Part shown: positions 44,756 through 53,631 of the stretch, piece by piece
Numbering within the stretch: position 1 is the first letter of the stretch
Layout: every line of letters begins with the position of its first letter
Assembly: GCF_001975985.1 (NCBI RefSeq)
Contig: NZ_MTQF01000005.1
Location: forward strand, 1 to 64,000
Source: [Flexibacter] sp. ATCC 35103
Lineage (GTDB): Bacteria; Bacteroidota; Bacteroidia; Flavobacteriales; Flavobacteriaceae
DNA length: 64,000 nt
Direction: 5' to 3'
Notes under the pieces: generated by a model
What the model saw: the letters and a program-made list of their open reading frames with translations, nothing else
What the model was told of the DNA's origin: nothing
The model's database searches: none
Program-made: the position numbers and the translations under genes

Positions 44756-44782
44756 CCTAACAGGTTTTGAAAACCTGTTAGG
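44756..44782. repeat. 27-bp palindrome, copy 1
   Basis: Perfect dyad CCTAACAGGTTTT-G-AAAACCTGTTAGG, 17 bp after the hppA stop. It can act as an hppA transcript 3' hairpin. Repeated 47 bp later. Confidence 0.75.
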
Positions 44783-44828
44783 TATTTGTTTGGATTACAA
44801 ATAGTAAGAAAATAAAAATAAGATTATA

Positions 44829-44855
44829 CCTAACAGGTTTTTAAAACCTGTTAGG
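44829..44855. repeat. 27-bp palindrome, copy 2
   Basis: Same 13-bp arms as copy 1 with T at the centre. Degenerate relatives (GACAGGTTTTAAAAACTTGTC) occur in the terminator at 53387. Confidence 0.75.
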
Positions 44856-44880
44856 AAAATCAAAAGAATATAAATAAAAA

Positions 44881-44908
44881 TGCCTCTAAATATTTAGAAG
44901 CATTTTTT
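44881..44908 (-). terminator. Terminator at the higA end
   Basis: TGCCTCTAAA / TTTAGAAGCA stem with one mismatch overlapping the higA stop. A near copy (perfect stem) lies at 45686. Confidence 0.65.
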
Positions 44909-45275
44909 ATTTAATTAAAACATATTCTTTTATTAGAGTTGAAGCTGGTATATGTAGTTTTTCGTTTAAAACTCTAATTTGTGTTATTGTTAAAGCTCTT
45001 TTTCGTTTAAAGATTTCTGAAACCCTTGAGCGGCTATTTAAAATAATTCCTAAATCTGCGTCAGTAAGTCCATTTTGTTCCATCATAAACTTGATCGCTT
45101 CAATTGGGTCAGGTTCAGGTATTGGGTAATGTATTTGTTCGTATTTTTCAATAAGTGTTATTAAAATATCTAATTCGTCACCTTCATTTGTATTTGGTTT
45201 TGCATCAAAAAGAGTATTTACCCTTTCTAAAGCTAAATCATAATCCTTTTCTGTTTTTATAGGTCTTATTTCCAT
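44907..45275 (-). CDS. higA: HigA-type antitoxin (helix-turn-helix)
   Basis: 122 residues. N-terminal toxin-binding region (about 1-55: MEIRPIKTEKDYDLALERV) and C-terminal XRE helix-turn-helix (about 68-115: MEQNGLTDADLGIILNSRSRVSEIFKRKRALT). Typical COG5499-type HigA. Neutralises the HigB ribonuclease and represses the operon. It starts 1 bp after the higB stop, so the pair is translationally coupled. A 21-bp palindromic operator precedes higB. Confidence 0.93.
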   Translation of the reverse strand: MEIRPIKTEKDYDLALERVNTLFDAKPNTNEGDELDILITLIEKYEQIHYPIPEPDPIEAIKFMMEQNGLTDADLGIILNSRSRVSEIFKRKRALTITQIRVLNEKLHIPASTLIKEYVLIK

Positions 45276-45276
45276 A

Positions 45277-45573
45277 TTACAAATTTTTAATATCTTTTAA
45301 ATTGTCATATTCTTTGTGAGTTCCTACGAATAGTATGTATACAATTTGTGTGTCATAATTAATTTTTACAATTAGTCGATATTGATTTCCGCAAATATTA
45401 AAGATTACTTTATTATTATCTACAAAATCTGCCGAACCAAAAACAGCCTTTATGTCATTAGAATTATTAAAGTTACTCTTGTCAAGAATTTGATACCATG
45501 ATAATAATTGTTGTTTTGCATTTGGAAATCGTTCCCAAAAAAGTTGCAATGTTCTTTTTGCTATTATTCTCAT
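45277..45573 (-). CDS. higB: HigB-type toxin, mRNA interferase
   Basis: 98 residues from the ATG at 45573; a longer frame from 45636 would run back through the operator and promoter and is rejected. RelE-like fold of the HigB family: RIIAKRTLQLFWERFPNAKQQLLSWYQ, DFVDNNKVIFNICGNQYRLIVKI and LFVGTHKEYD, including the conserved basic and His residues near the C-terminus. Ribosome-associated mRNA cleavage on stress release. Toxin first, antitoxin second, as usual for higBA. Confidence 0.93.
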   Translation of the reverse strand: MRIIAKRTLQLFWERFPNAKQQLLSWYQILDKSNFNNSNDIKAVFGSADFVDNNKVIFNICGNQYRLIVKINYDTQIVYILFVGTHKEYDNLKDIKNL

Positions 45574-45584
45574 AATTGATATTG

Positions 45585-45592
45585 CAAATGTA
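45585..45592 (-). promoter_or_regulatory. higBA promoter -7 box
   Basis: TACATTTG on the minus strand, 11 bp before the higB ATG. It fixes the short higB start. Confidence 0.6.
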
Positions 45593-45597
45593 GTTAT

Positions 45598-45618
45598 TAT
45601 TTCCCGAATCGGGAAATA
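45598..45618. promoter_or_regulatory. higBA operator palindrome
   Basis: Perfect 10-bp arms TATTTCCCGA-A-TCGGGAAATA just upstream of the -7 box, in the -12 to -33 zone, where HigA binding would block RNA polymerase. Confidence 0.75.
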
Positions 45619-45685
45619 TGTTTTAAAAAAAAACAAAAGTAAGAAAATATTTATATTAAATTAAGATTTGATATTGTTATATAGC

Positions 45686-45719
45686 AAAAATGCCTCTAAA
45701 ATATTTAGAGGCATTTTTT
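45686..45719 (-). terminator. Terminator of the deoxynucleoside kinase gene
   Basis: AAAAATGCCTCTAAA / TTTAGAGGCATTTTT stem with a three-base loop, 27 bp after the stop. Confidence 0.88.
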
Positions 45720-45746
45720 ATTTGTGTCAATTATTGAAATTTGTGT

Positions 45747-46361
45747 TTAAAACAACCCGTTCAATTCAGCATCAATTCTATTAATGATGTTACCGAGATC
45801 TTCCGGATTATCAACGAAATTAATATTATCAACATCGATAATCAATAATTTTCCTTTAGTGTAAGTCTGAACCCAAGCTTCATATCTTTCGTTCAAACGG
45901 CTTAAATAATCAATAGAAATAGAGTTTTCGTAATCACGTCCGCGTTTATGTATTTGTCCCACTAAATTTGGGATAGAGCTTCTTAAGTAAATCAATAAAT
46001 CAGGAGCTTTTACCAATGATTCCATTAATTCAAAAAGAGACGTATAGTTTTCGAAATCGCGGCTCGTCATTAATCCCATCGAATATAAGTTGGGAGCAAA
46101 AATATAAGCATCCTCATAAATCGTTCTGTCCTGAATAATTTTCTTTCCACTTTCGCGAATTTGCAATACCTGACGAAAACGACTGTTCAGGAAATAAATC
46201 TGCAAATTAAACGACCAGCGTTCCATTTGATGGTAAAAATCATCTAAATACGGGTTATCAACTACATCTTCGTAATGAGGTTCCCATTTAAAATGTTTCG
46301 CTAATAATTTAGTTAAAGTTGTTTTACCTGCTCCTATATTTCCTGCTATTGCTATGTGCAT
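45747..46361 (-). CDS. Deoxynucleoside kinase
   Basis: 204 residues. P-loop GNIGAGKTTLTKLLAKHF (residues 7-14 bind ATP), the DRTIYEDA catalytic/substrate motif and an Arg-rich LID (KRGRDYE). dNK/dGK family that phosphorylates deoxynucleosides for salvage; substrate preference cannot be told. Its ATG overlaps the stop of the upstream gene by one base (TAATG), so translation is coupled. Confidence 0.93.
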   Translation of the reverse strand: MHIAIAGNIGAGKTTLTKLLAKHFKWEPHYEDVVDNPYLDDFYHQMERWSFNLQIYFLNSRFRQVLQIRESGKKIIQDRTIYEDAYIFAPNLYSMGLMTSRDFENYTSLFELMESLVKAPDLLIYLRSSIPNLVGQIHKRGRDYENSISIDYLSRLNERYEAWVQTYTKGKLLIIDVDNINFVDNPEDLGNIINRIDAELNGLF

Positions 46362-47176
46362 TACGGTGTTACGATTTTATAATTTGTTATTTCTTTAGCT
46401 GTAAAAATAGATAAAATTTGGTCTTTGTAGCAGAATTTGTCAAACGATTTTTCTAAAATTTCAATTTCAGAAAATGCATTGGAATTTGTACTTGTAATGT
46501 CTTTAAAATACAACAAATTAGCGTTTTTATAAAGATATTGATGGTTATTAATGATCTCTATTTTATCAAAATCAGATACTTTTCCTAAAGAAGTTGTTTT
46601 TCCAAAAATATCACAGGAAAACCAGTTATTTTTTTTATCGATCCAATAGAATGTATTAAAGTCTGTTTGGTAATATTTTATGGATTCTATTAATGGAGTA
46701 GAAACGGTCTTGTATTCATTTTTTAAATAATCAAAAAGACTTATTTGTTGATTTAAGGCATTATAAATCCATAGCTGATTCTGAGTAGACATTCCAATCG
46801 CTGAAGCAACAATTGGTGTATTGTTCAGAGAAAAATTAATCTCTGTGATTTTATTCAGTTGATTGTCTAATAAAACTACGGTATTAAAATCTTCGTAAAA
46901 CAATACAATTTTAAGCGGATTTTGTAAATCGACTTTTGTGATTTGTCCCAGCGAAACATTCTTATATTCAAATACCTCTTTGCCTTTGATTTTACTAAAA
47001 ACATTATTTTTAATCTGGTACCAATATCCAAAAGAATCATATCCTGAAAACTCATCAGCATCAATTGCAGAATGAGAAATCAAGCTGGTTTTTATTTTTG
47101 GATTTTGTGAAAATACAGCTGAAAAAGAGCAGGCGATGAAAAGAAGGTTTAAAAAAAAATGCACCGTTTTGCTCAT
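46361..47176 (-). CDS. Exported beta-propeller-like hypothetical protein
   Basis: 271 residues. Signal peptide (about 1-23, ending AVFSQ). The mature part is a series of short beta-rich repeats with W/F/Y at regular spacing (GYDSFGYWYQIKNN, NTVVLLDNQLNKITEINF, NQLWIYNALNQQISLFDYL, NTFYWIDKKNNWFSCDIFG), suggesting a propeller of NHL/YVTN type. Family name not recognised. One-base overlap with the kinase downstream suggests co-expression, although one product is exported and the other cytoplasmic; functional link unclear. Confidence 0.75.
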   Translation of the reverse strand: MSKTVHFFLNLLFIACSFSAVFSQNPKIKTSLISHSAIDADEFSGYDSFGYWYQIKNNVFSKIKGKEVFEYKNVSLGQITKVDLQNPLKIVLFYEDFNTVVLLDNQLNKITEINFSLNNTPIVASAIGMSTQNQLWIYNALNQQISLFDYLKNEYKTVSTPLIESIKYYQTDFNTFYWIDKKNNWFSCDIFGKTTSLGKVSDFDKIEIINNHQYLYKNANLLYFKDITSTNSNAFSEIEILEKSFDKFCYKDQILSIFTAKEITNYKIVTP

Positions 47177-47347
47177 AATAGTAATTTCTAAAGAGCCAAA
47201 TTACAAAAAACGAGAATAAGAATACTTAAATAATTAGAGATTTCGTGCTTAAACCTCATTATATCTTAATAGTCTAAGTAATAGTCGGTTTTGTCTATAT
47301 CTTACAGGTATTGATATATTTAACTTTCGGTATTTTAAAATAAATAA

Positions 47348-47355
47348 TACATTTG
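47348..47355 (+). promoter_or_regulatory. Putative promoter -7 box of the GLPGLI gene
   Basis: TACATTTG, 43 bp before the ATG at 47399. No TTG at the expected -33 spacing. Confidence 0.5.
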
Positions 47356-47398
47356 AATATACATTTTATCGGATTTACTCCAATTTAAAGAAAACACA

Positions 47399-48304
47399 AT
47401 GAAAAAAGTAATCTATTATATATCCTTAATGCTTGTATTTACTCAGATGCAAGCTCAAAAAGATTTTCAGGGAATGGCTGTTTATGAGTCAAAAACGCAA
47501 GCTCCAAAATTTGAAGGTATGCGGGGTAATCGTGATATTACTCCTGAGATGCAAAAAAATATGGAAGAGCGAATGAAAAAAATGCTGGAAAAAACTTTTA
47601 TTCTGAATTTTGACAAATCGGCCTCTATTTACAAAGAAGAAGAAAAATTAGAAGCTCCGGGACAGCAAGGCGGCGGAATGCGTATTATGATGAATTCGTT
47701 CATGGGCGGCGGCGGAACTTTCTATAAAGATGTAAAAACGAAATCATATACAGTTGATAAGGAATTTATGGGAAAAGAATTTCTGGTTATAGATTCTTTA
47801 CCAAAACTGAACTGGAAAATGGAATCTGAAACCAAACAAATAGGTGGATATACCTGCTACAAGGCAACTGCGGTGAAAGAAGCCAGTAAAACTGATTTTA
47901 GAAATTTCAGACCAAAAAACAACGACGATAAAAAAACTGAAGACAAAAAAGAGGATGCAAAGAAAACTTCAGGAGAAACAAAAACCAACTTTGAGGATAA
48001 TTTTGAAATGCCAAAAGAAATTACAATCACAGCTTGGTATTCGCCAGAGATTCCTGTAAATCAAGGTCCTGAAAATTATTGGGGACTGCCGGGTTTAATC
48101 TTAGAAGTAAATGATGGAAGAACAACAATTTTGTGCTCTAAAATTGTTTTGAATGCTATAGATAAAGTCGAGATAAAACCTGCTAAAAAAGGAAAAGTAA
48201 TTTCTCAAAAAGAGTACGACGAAACCGTAATTAAAAAAATGGAAGAATTTAGAGAAATGAATCGTGGCCGCGCCGGAGGGCCACCACCAATGATGGGAAG
48301 ATAA
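47399..48304 (+). CDS. GLPGLI family exported protein
   Basis: 301 residues. Signal peptide (about 1-19, ending MQAQ), then the GLPGLI fold with WGLPGLILEVNDG (around 218-230), the family signature, and ITAWYSPEIP before it. Met-rich helical segment EMQKNMEERMKKML, a Lys/Asp-rich low-complexity insert (KNNDDKKTEDKKEDAKKTSG, about 175-195) and a Gly-rich, basic C-terminus. Function unknown; these genes are usually paired with a barrel protein, as here (next gene 42 bp downstream). Confidence 0.9.
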   Translation: MKKVIYYISLMLVFTQMQAQKDFQGMAVYESKTQAPKFEGMRGNRDITPEMQKNMEERMKKMLEKTFILNFDKSASIYKEEEKLEAPGQQGGGMRIMMNSFMGGGGTFYKDVKTKSYTVDKEFMGKEFLVIDSLPKLNWKMESETKQIGGYTCYKATAVKEASKTDFRNFRPKNNDDKKTEDKKEDAKKTSGETKTNFEDNFEMPKEITITAWYSPEIPVNQGPENYWGLPGLILEVNDGRTTILCSKIVLNAIDKVEIKPAKKGKVISQKEYDETVIKKMEEFREMNRGRAGGPPPMMGR

Positions 48305-48346
48305 ACATCAATTCTAATTTTTTTATTTATTCTAATCATTTTTATA

Positions 48347-51034
48347 ATGAACAAGACTCTCTTTATCCTGGTTTTTCTGTTTACCTCCATATGTTTTTCA
48401 CAAAGTGTTCGTTTTGATGGTTTTATTCAGGACGAACAAAAAAATCCGTTAGAAATGGCCAATATCATGGCAGTTAATAATGCTACAAAAGCAATGGATT
48501 CTTACGGAATTACAAATGATAAAGGAAAATTTCAGCTTACATTAAAACCCAATACATCTTACTCTATTAAAATAAGTTATCTGGGAATGAAATCGAAAGA
48601 AATTTCAATTGCCACGCAAAATGCAAATATCGTTCAGAACATTGTTATGGATGATGCCGGAATTGAACTCGAAGGTGTTGAGATTGTTCGTGAAATGCCC
48701 GTTTCTATAAAAGGCGATACCATTGTTTATAATGCAGATTCGTTTAAATCCGGAACCGAAAAAAAGCTGGAAGATGTTCTTAAAAAGCTTCCGGGCGTTG
48801 AGGTAAATGCCGATGGAGAAATTGAAGTCGAAGGTAAAAAAGTCAGTAAATTAATGGTTGAAGGAAAAGATTTTTTTGATGGAGATACCAAACTTGGCGT
48901 AAAAAATATTCCTGCAGATGCCATTGATAAAATTCAGGTTCTAAGAAATTATAATGAAGTTGGAGCTTTAAAAGGTTTAGAAAATGATCAGGATAATGTT
49001 GCGATGAACATAAAACTCAAAGAAGGGAAAAAGAATTTTTGGTTTGGTGATGTCACCGCCGGAACCGGTGTTGGAGAACTGGATAGCCGATATATTATTA
49101 ATCCAAAACTGTTTTATTACAGTCCTAAATACAGTATTAATTTAATCACCAACTTTAATAATATAGGAGAATTGCCACTAACAGCTCAGGATTATTTTAA
49201 GTTCACAGGCGGATTTAAAAATATGATGAAAAAGGGCGGAAGTAATTTTAATATCTCTTCAAACGACTTGGGGATTTCGATTTTAAGAAACAACCGCGCA
49301 AAAGAAATTGAAACGAAATTTGGAGCCACAAATTTTGCCTATTCTATAACAAAAAAATGGAACATTAGTGGTTTCGGAATTCTGTCAACTTCAAAAACAG
49401 ATCTCGAAACAAAGTCGCAGACTACTATTCTGGATTCCGGGGATGAACAAAAAAGAGACGAATTAACACATCAAAAAAATAATTTAGGTCTTTTTAAATT
49501 GAGTTCAACTTATAAACCAAACGATAAGTTTCAGTTTGATTATGATATTTTAACGAAACTTTCCAAACAAAATGAAGACACAGAATTATTGCGTGAATCA
49601 GTTGTAAGCAATGTTTCGTCTTTAGAAACTATTTTGACCAATAAAAAACAAGATCCAACATCCATAAATCAAAACCTGAGTTTGTATTATACACAAAGCG
49701 ATAAGAATATTTTCGCCTTTGAAATGCAGCATTTATATCAGGACGAAAATCCTTTTTATAATGCCAATTTGCGTACGCAGCCTTTTGATTTTTCGGGTTA
49801 TATTTCAGGACAGGATCGAAATGATCTTAATCAGAATCGATATGTAAAAACCAATAAAGTAGATGCCAAACTGGATTACTATTATATGGTGACACCAAAA
49901 AGCAATATCAATATCACACTTGGAAACACATTCTCTTATCAGGATTTTAATTCTCATATTTTTCAAATTCTGGATAATGGAGATAAAAATGACCTGAATA
50001 GTGCTGAAAATAATAATCAGGTAAACTATAATTTTAATAATGTGTTTTTGGGGTTTCATTATAAAATTTTAGCCGGAAAATTTACGTTGACACCAGGAGT
50101 TAGTGTACACTCGTATACGATGAAAAATACGCAATTAGGAACTGATTATTCTCAAAGTTTTATGAAAGTCCTGCCTGATTTTTTTGCTTTATATCAAATA
50201 AAAAAATCAGAAACATTAACGTATAATTTCTCTCTGTCAAATGATTTTACAGATATTAATCAACTGGCTTCGGGGTTTGTCTTATCAGATTACAGTAGTT
50301 TGTTTAGAGGAAATCGTTTGTTGGAAAATGCTACTTCGCAAGTGCATTCATTACGTTATTTTAAATATAATATGTTCAATTTTGAAAATATTTTTGCTAA
50401 TGCAACGTATACCAAAAAAGTTGATGCGATTAAAACAAAAGCTGATTTTGATGGTATTAATCAATCATCGACTCCTTATAATTCAAATTTAGCAGATGAA
50501 ACTTTTACAGGAATGGGAAATTATGGACGTTCTTTTCTTAAAAATTATAAAGCATCTGTAAATGCGACTTTCAATTGGTCTAAATTCAATAATATCCAGA
50601 ATAATGTTCTGGCAACTACAGAAAGTTTTAGTCAAAGTTATACCGTAAAAGCTTCAACAAACTATAAAAATTTCCCCAATTTAGAGTTTGGATATAATGC
50701 GCTGATTAACAAATACAGCGGTTCGACTTATTATACAGATAAACCTTTTGCAAGATTAGATTATTATTTTCTCAACAGCTTTTCGTTTGTTTCAGAGTAC
50801 GAGTTTTATCATTATTATAATGGGAATAAAACGGTCGATAATGAGTATGATTTTTTAAGCGCCAGTTTAATTTATCAAAAAAAGGATAGTAAATGGGAGT
50901 ATAAAATTGCTACTACGAATTTACTAAATACCAAATATCTCAACGATGACAGCTTCTCGCAATTTTCTACACGAGTTTCGCAATACACTGTACAGCCTCG
51001 ATACATCATTTTTTCTATGAAGTATAATTTATAG
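48347..51034 (+). CDS. TonB-receptor-like outer membrane barrel paired with GLPGLI
   Basis: 895 residues. Signal peptide (about 1-19), CarboxypepD_reg-like domain (about 23-105: VRFDGFIQDEQKNPLEMANI), TonB plug-like region (about 115-225: KGDTIVYNADSFKSG, KLEDVLKKLPGVEVNADG, KLMVEGKDFFDGDTK) and a 22-strand barrel of the outer_membrane_beta-barrel_family type. It ends YIIFSMKYNL. Likely takes up or exports a peptide or metal in cooperation with the GLPGLI protein; not proven. Operon with the preceding gene. Confidence 0.88.
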   Translation: MNKTLFILVFLFTSICFSQSVRFDGFIQDEQKNPLEMANIMAVNNATKAMDSYGITNDKGKFQLTLKPNTSYSIKISYLGMKSKEISIATQNANIVQNIVMDDAGIELEGVEIVREMPVSIKGDTIVYNADSFKSGTEKKLEDVLKKLPGVEVNADGEIEVEGKKVSKLMVEGKDFFDGDTKLGVKNIPADAIDKIQVLRNYNEVGALKGLENDQDNVAMNIKLKEGKKNFWFGDVTAGTGVGELDSRYIINPKLFYYSPKYSINLITNFNNIGELPLTAQDYFKFTGGFKNMMKKGGSNFNISSNDLGISILRNNRAKEIETKFGATNFAYSITKKWNISGFGILSTSKTDLETKSQTTILDSGDEQKRDELTHQKNNLGLFKLSSTYKPNDKFQFDYDILTKLSKQNEDTELLRESVVSNVSSLETILTNKKQDPTSINQNLSLYYTQSDKNIFAFEMQHLYQDENPFYNANLRTQPFDFSGYISGQDRNDLNQNRYVKTNKVDAKLDYYYMVTPKSNINITLGNTFSYQDFNSHIFQILDNGDKNDLNSAENNNQVNYNFNNVFLGFHYKILAGKFTLTPGVSVHSYTMKNTQLGTDYSQSFMKVLPDFFALYQIKKSETLTYNFSLSNDFTDINQLASGFVLSDYSSLFRGNRLLENATSQVHSLRYFKYNMFNFENIFANATYTKKVDAIKTKADFDGINQSSTPYNSNLADETFTGMGNYGRSFLKNYKASVNATFNWSKFNNIQNNVLATTESFSQSYTVKASTNYKNFPNLEFGYNALINKYSGSTYYTDKPFARLDYYFLNSFSFVSEYEFYHYYNGNKTVDNEYDFLSASLIYQKKDSKWEYKIATTNLLNTKYLNDDSFSQFSTRVSQYTVQPRYIIFSMKYNL

Positions 51035-51088
51035 TATTTTAATTACAATGCGTTATATTTTTGATGCTTTTTTTAAATAAGAAAGAAA

Positions 51089-51096
51089 TATCTTTG
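51089..51096 (+). promoter_or_regulatory. Putative promoter -7 box of the Trx-like/TPR gene
   Basis: TATCTTTG 29 bp before the ATG at 51126. A TTG lies 25 bp upstream at 51061, slightly too far. Confidence 0.45.
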
Positions 51097-51125
51097 TTTA
51101 AATAGTAACAACTAAAATTTTAAGC

Positions 51126-53363
51126 ATGCGTAATTTTATATGGAGTTTCTTAGCGTTCTTTTGTTTAATTTCTGTTTCTTTTTCTCAAACAAAAAATATT
51201 GAAAAAGGATCTTACCTGTCTACAAACAAAGGTCAGAAGATCAAGCTAAATTTATTAGAAGATAATAAATACGAATTGGTTTTTTATTCCGGTAATTATG
51301 AAGTCAAAGGCGATTCATTATTGTTTGTTCCAAGTGTAAAAGCAGAAAGTGCTTTTGATCTGGCGTTTAAAAATGATAAAAAAGCAAAAAAAGTAAAAGT
51401 TAAATTCTCAGATGCTGTTTACTATTATTCTTTTTATGTAGGTACACAAAATGGTTCAGGAGATATTCAATATCAAAGATTATCAGATATTAGAGAAAAA
51501 GTAAATCCTGAAGATGATAAACTTGACGTAGATTTTGAAATTGATCGTGCAGATTATTTATACTTGGTTTATGAGGAATATGGCGGAAATAGTAAAGTCT
51601 CTAAATTTGCTTTGCCAAAAGACGTTTCAGAAATTACAATCAAATATCAGCCTGAGGTTTTAGGTGATTTAAATATAAAAGGATTTTTTAATCAGAAAAC
51701 AAGTGAGTTGATGATTTCCGAAAAATCTGGAAAAGATCCATTGGTTTTTCGTAATGCAAAAGATGTGCAGCCGGAAAAAATTTCAAAAGTAGTTCCGCTG
51801 GAAAATAAGACAATTGTAAACTGGACTTATGCAGGAAAAGAGCCTTTAGTAACAGAGGATTTTGGATTAGCAAGTGATTCTACAGCTGTAGCAGTAGAAT
51901 CTTATCCATCTACAAATTTTGATTTTAAGTTCAAGATCGAAGACAATCTAAAAAGCGCTCTTGCATCGACAAAAAATACTAAAACTAAATTTTTAGTAGT
52001 GGCAGTTGACAGTAAAAATACTTCGGCGAAAGTTGATTTTGATACTTTTATAAAAAATCAGGAAACTCAGGTTAGTTATAATATGTATGAAGGATACAAT
52101 CCGGAATATGACTTGTATAATTTTTATCTGGCTAATGCCGATGATAAAAAATGGCTGAAAGCAAATAAAATTGCTGATAATCAAAGTGTAATTGTTCTAA
52201 ATGGTAATGGAGAAATTTTAGCAACGGCAAAATCTAATCTAACAGAAAAACAATATCAGTTAAGTTATTATGACGGTTTATACAAAAAACTGCAAAGAAT
52301 AGATGGATTAGCGGCTTTTAGTAAAACTGTAAAAAATAAAAAAGCTACGGATGCTGATTTAATTCAGGCTTTTAATAAAGTTGCAGTTCTTGAAATACCT
52401 TATGATTATGATACAGATTATGCAGTGACAACAGATGACAATGCTGCTGAATTTAAATTTGTACATACAACTTTAGATAAAAAAGAAGTTGCCCAAATCT
52501 GGAAAAAACTAATAGAGACACATCAAAAAGATACAAAACCAAACATGTATCTGGTAGAAACTATTTTGAAAGAAATTAAAAATCAAGGATTCTCAAAACA
52601 ATTTTTTAAAGAAGACAAGGTTTTAAATGATATTGATTTTCTTGCTATAGATTATTTGATAAAACATTATGATGCGATCGATGCAGAACGTACAGCTTTT
52701 ACTGCTAAAGAAGGAGAAACGCATATAATAGGAAGTATAAATACAGAGATTGCAGCAGCTTTACAGCAAAATAAATATATTGCGGAAAATGATATTGCAG
52801 CAGAAAAAAATGAAAGCAAAACGATTGCAGTTTATAAAAAACTAATCGCCGCAGGTAAAGGAAACTTTGAATGTTATCAAAATTATTTTACTTATTTAGC
52901 TGAGGTAGAAGATAAAGACGGTTCAAATACAAATTATCTAAAAGAGTTTAGTACTTATTTTAATGCTAATCTGGCTACGGATAAAGGAAGTGTTATCGAA
53001 AGATTAGATACTATGTTTACTTCGATGGATCCTACTTCTGATTATGCGTATAACGGCTGGAATGCATTTAAAGAATACCATTCAAATTTATGCAATTCGG
53101 CAGCATGGACAGTAGTTTCTAAACCAGGAAATTTAGGATTTTTAAAATCAGCTATTACATGGTCAGAATATAGTTTGGTTGTCACAAAAAACAATCCTTA
53201 TTATTTAGATACACTGGCACAATTGTATTATAAAGACGGACAAAAAGAAAAAGCGATTCAAACGCAGACTCTGGCAGTTAAATATCTAACAGATTATGTA
53301 GAAGAAGAAACTGCTACAGAGATTCGGGAAACATTAAGTAAAATGGAAAACGGAACATATTAG
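51126..53363 (+). CDS. Exported thioredoxin-fold/TPR hypothetical protein, paralogue 1
   Basis: 745 residues; family name not recognised. Signal peptide (about 1-20, ending SVSFSQ), an N-terminal beta-rich domain (about 22-255), a thioredoxin-like segment without CxxC (about 265-395: DNLKSALASTKNTKTKFLVVAVD, VIVLNGNGEILATAKSNL), a helical domain with a TPR at the end (YYLDTLAQLYYKDGQKEKAIQTQTLAVKYL). Periplasmic or surface exposed. A second, shorter homologue without signal peptide follows. The last 160 bp of both genes are nearly identical in DNA although the rest has diverged. Confidence 0.8.
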   Translation: MRNFIWSFLAFFCLISVSFSQTKNIEKGSYLSTNKGQKIKLNLLEDNKYELVFYSGNYEVKGDSLLFVPSVKAESAFDLAFKNDKKAKKVKVKFSDAVYYYSFYVGTQNGSGDIQYQRLSDIREKVNPEDDKLDVDFEIDRADYLYLVYEEYGGNSKVSKFALPKDVSEITIKYQPEVLGDLNIKGFFNQKTSELMISEKSGKDPLVFRNAKDVQPEKISKVVPLENKTIVNWTYAGKEPLVTEDFGLASDSTAVAVESYPSTNFDFKFKIEDNLKSALASTKNTKTKFLVVAVDSKNTSAKVDFDTFIKNQETQVSYNMYEGYNPEYDLYNFYLANADDKKWLKANKIADNQSVIVLNGNGEILATAKSNLTEKQYQLSYYDGLYKKLQRIDGLAAFSKTVKNKKATDADLIQAFNKVAVLEIPYDYDTDYAVTTDDNAAEFKFVHTTLDKKEVAQIWKKLIETHQKDTKPNMYLVETILKEIKNQGFSKQFFKEDKVLNDIDFLAIDYLIKHYDAIDAERTAFTAKEGETHIIGSINTEIAAALQQNKYIAENDIAAEKNESKTIAVYKKLIAAGKGNFECYQNYFTYLAEVEDKDGSNTNYLKEFSTYFNANLATDKGSVIERLDTMFTSMDPTSDYAYNGWNAFKEYHSNLCNSAAWTVVSKPGNLGFLKSAITWSEYSLVVTKNNPYYLDTLAQLYYKDGQKEKAIQTQTLAVKYLTDYVEEETATEIRETLSKMENGTY

Positions 53364-53386
53364 TAATTGTTTTTTATAAATAGCAG

Positions 53387-53420
53387 ACCCGACAGGTTTT
53401 AAAAACTTGTCGGGTTTTTT
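53387..53420 (+). terminator. Terminator of paralogue 1
   Basis: ACCCGACAGGTTTT / AAAACTTGTCGGGT stem with one G-U pair and a T run (TTTTTT). Related to the palindromes at 44756 and 44829. Confidence 0.85.
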
Positions 53421-53631
53421 GTTGTTTAGAACCAATATAAAAGTAGCGTTTTTTTTACAGATTGTTTTTTAGAATTTACAAATCAGATATATTAGCGATA
53501 ATTATTAGCAGATGATATAATGAATGTTCTAAAATGTTTTTTGTCGAGTATTTTTGTTGCACTTTTTTGTAACATCATCCTCATTTTTATAAAACCAAAC
53601 TATTGAGAAGAGAACTAAAGAAGATACTATT

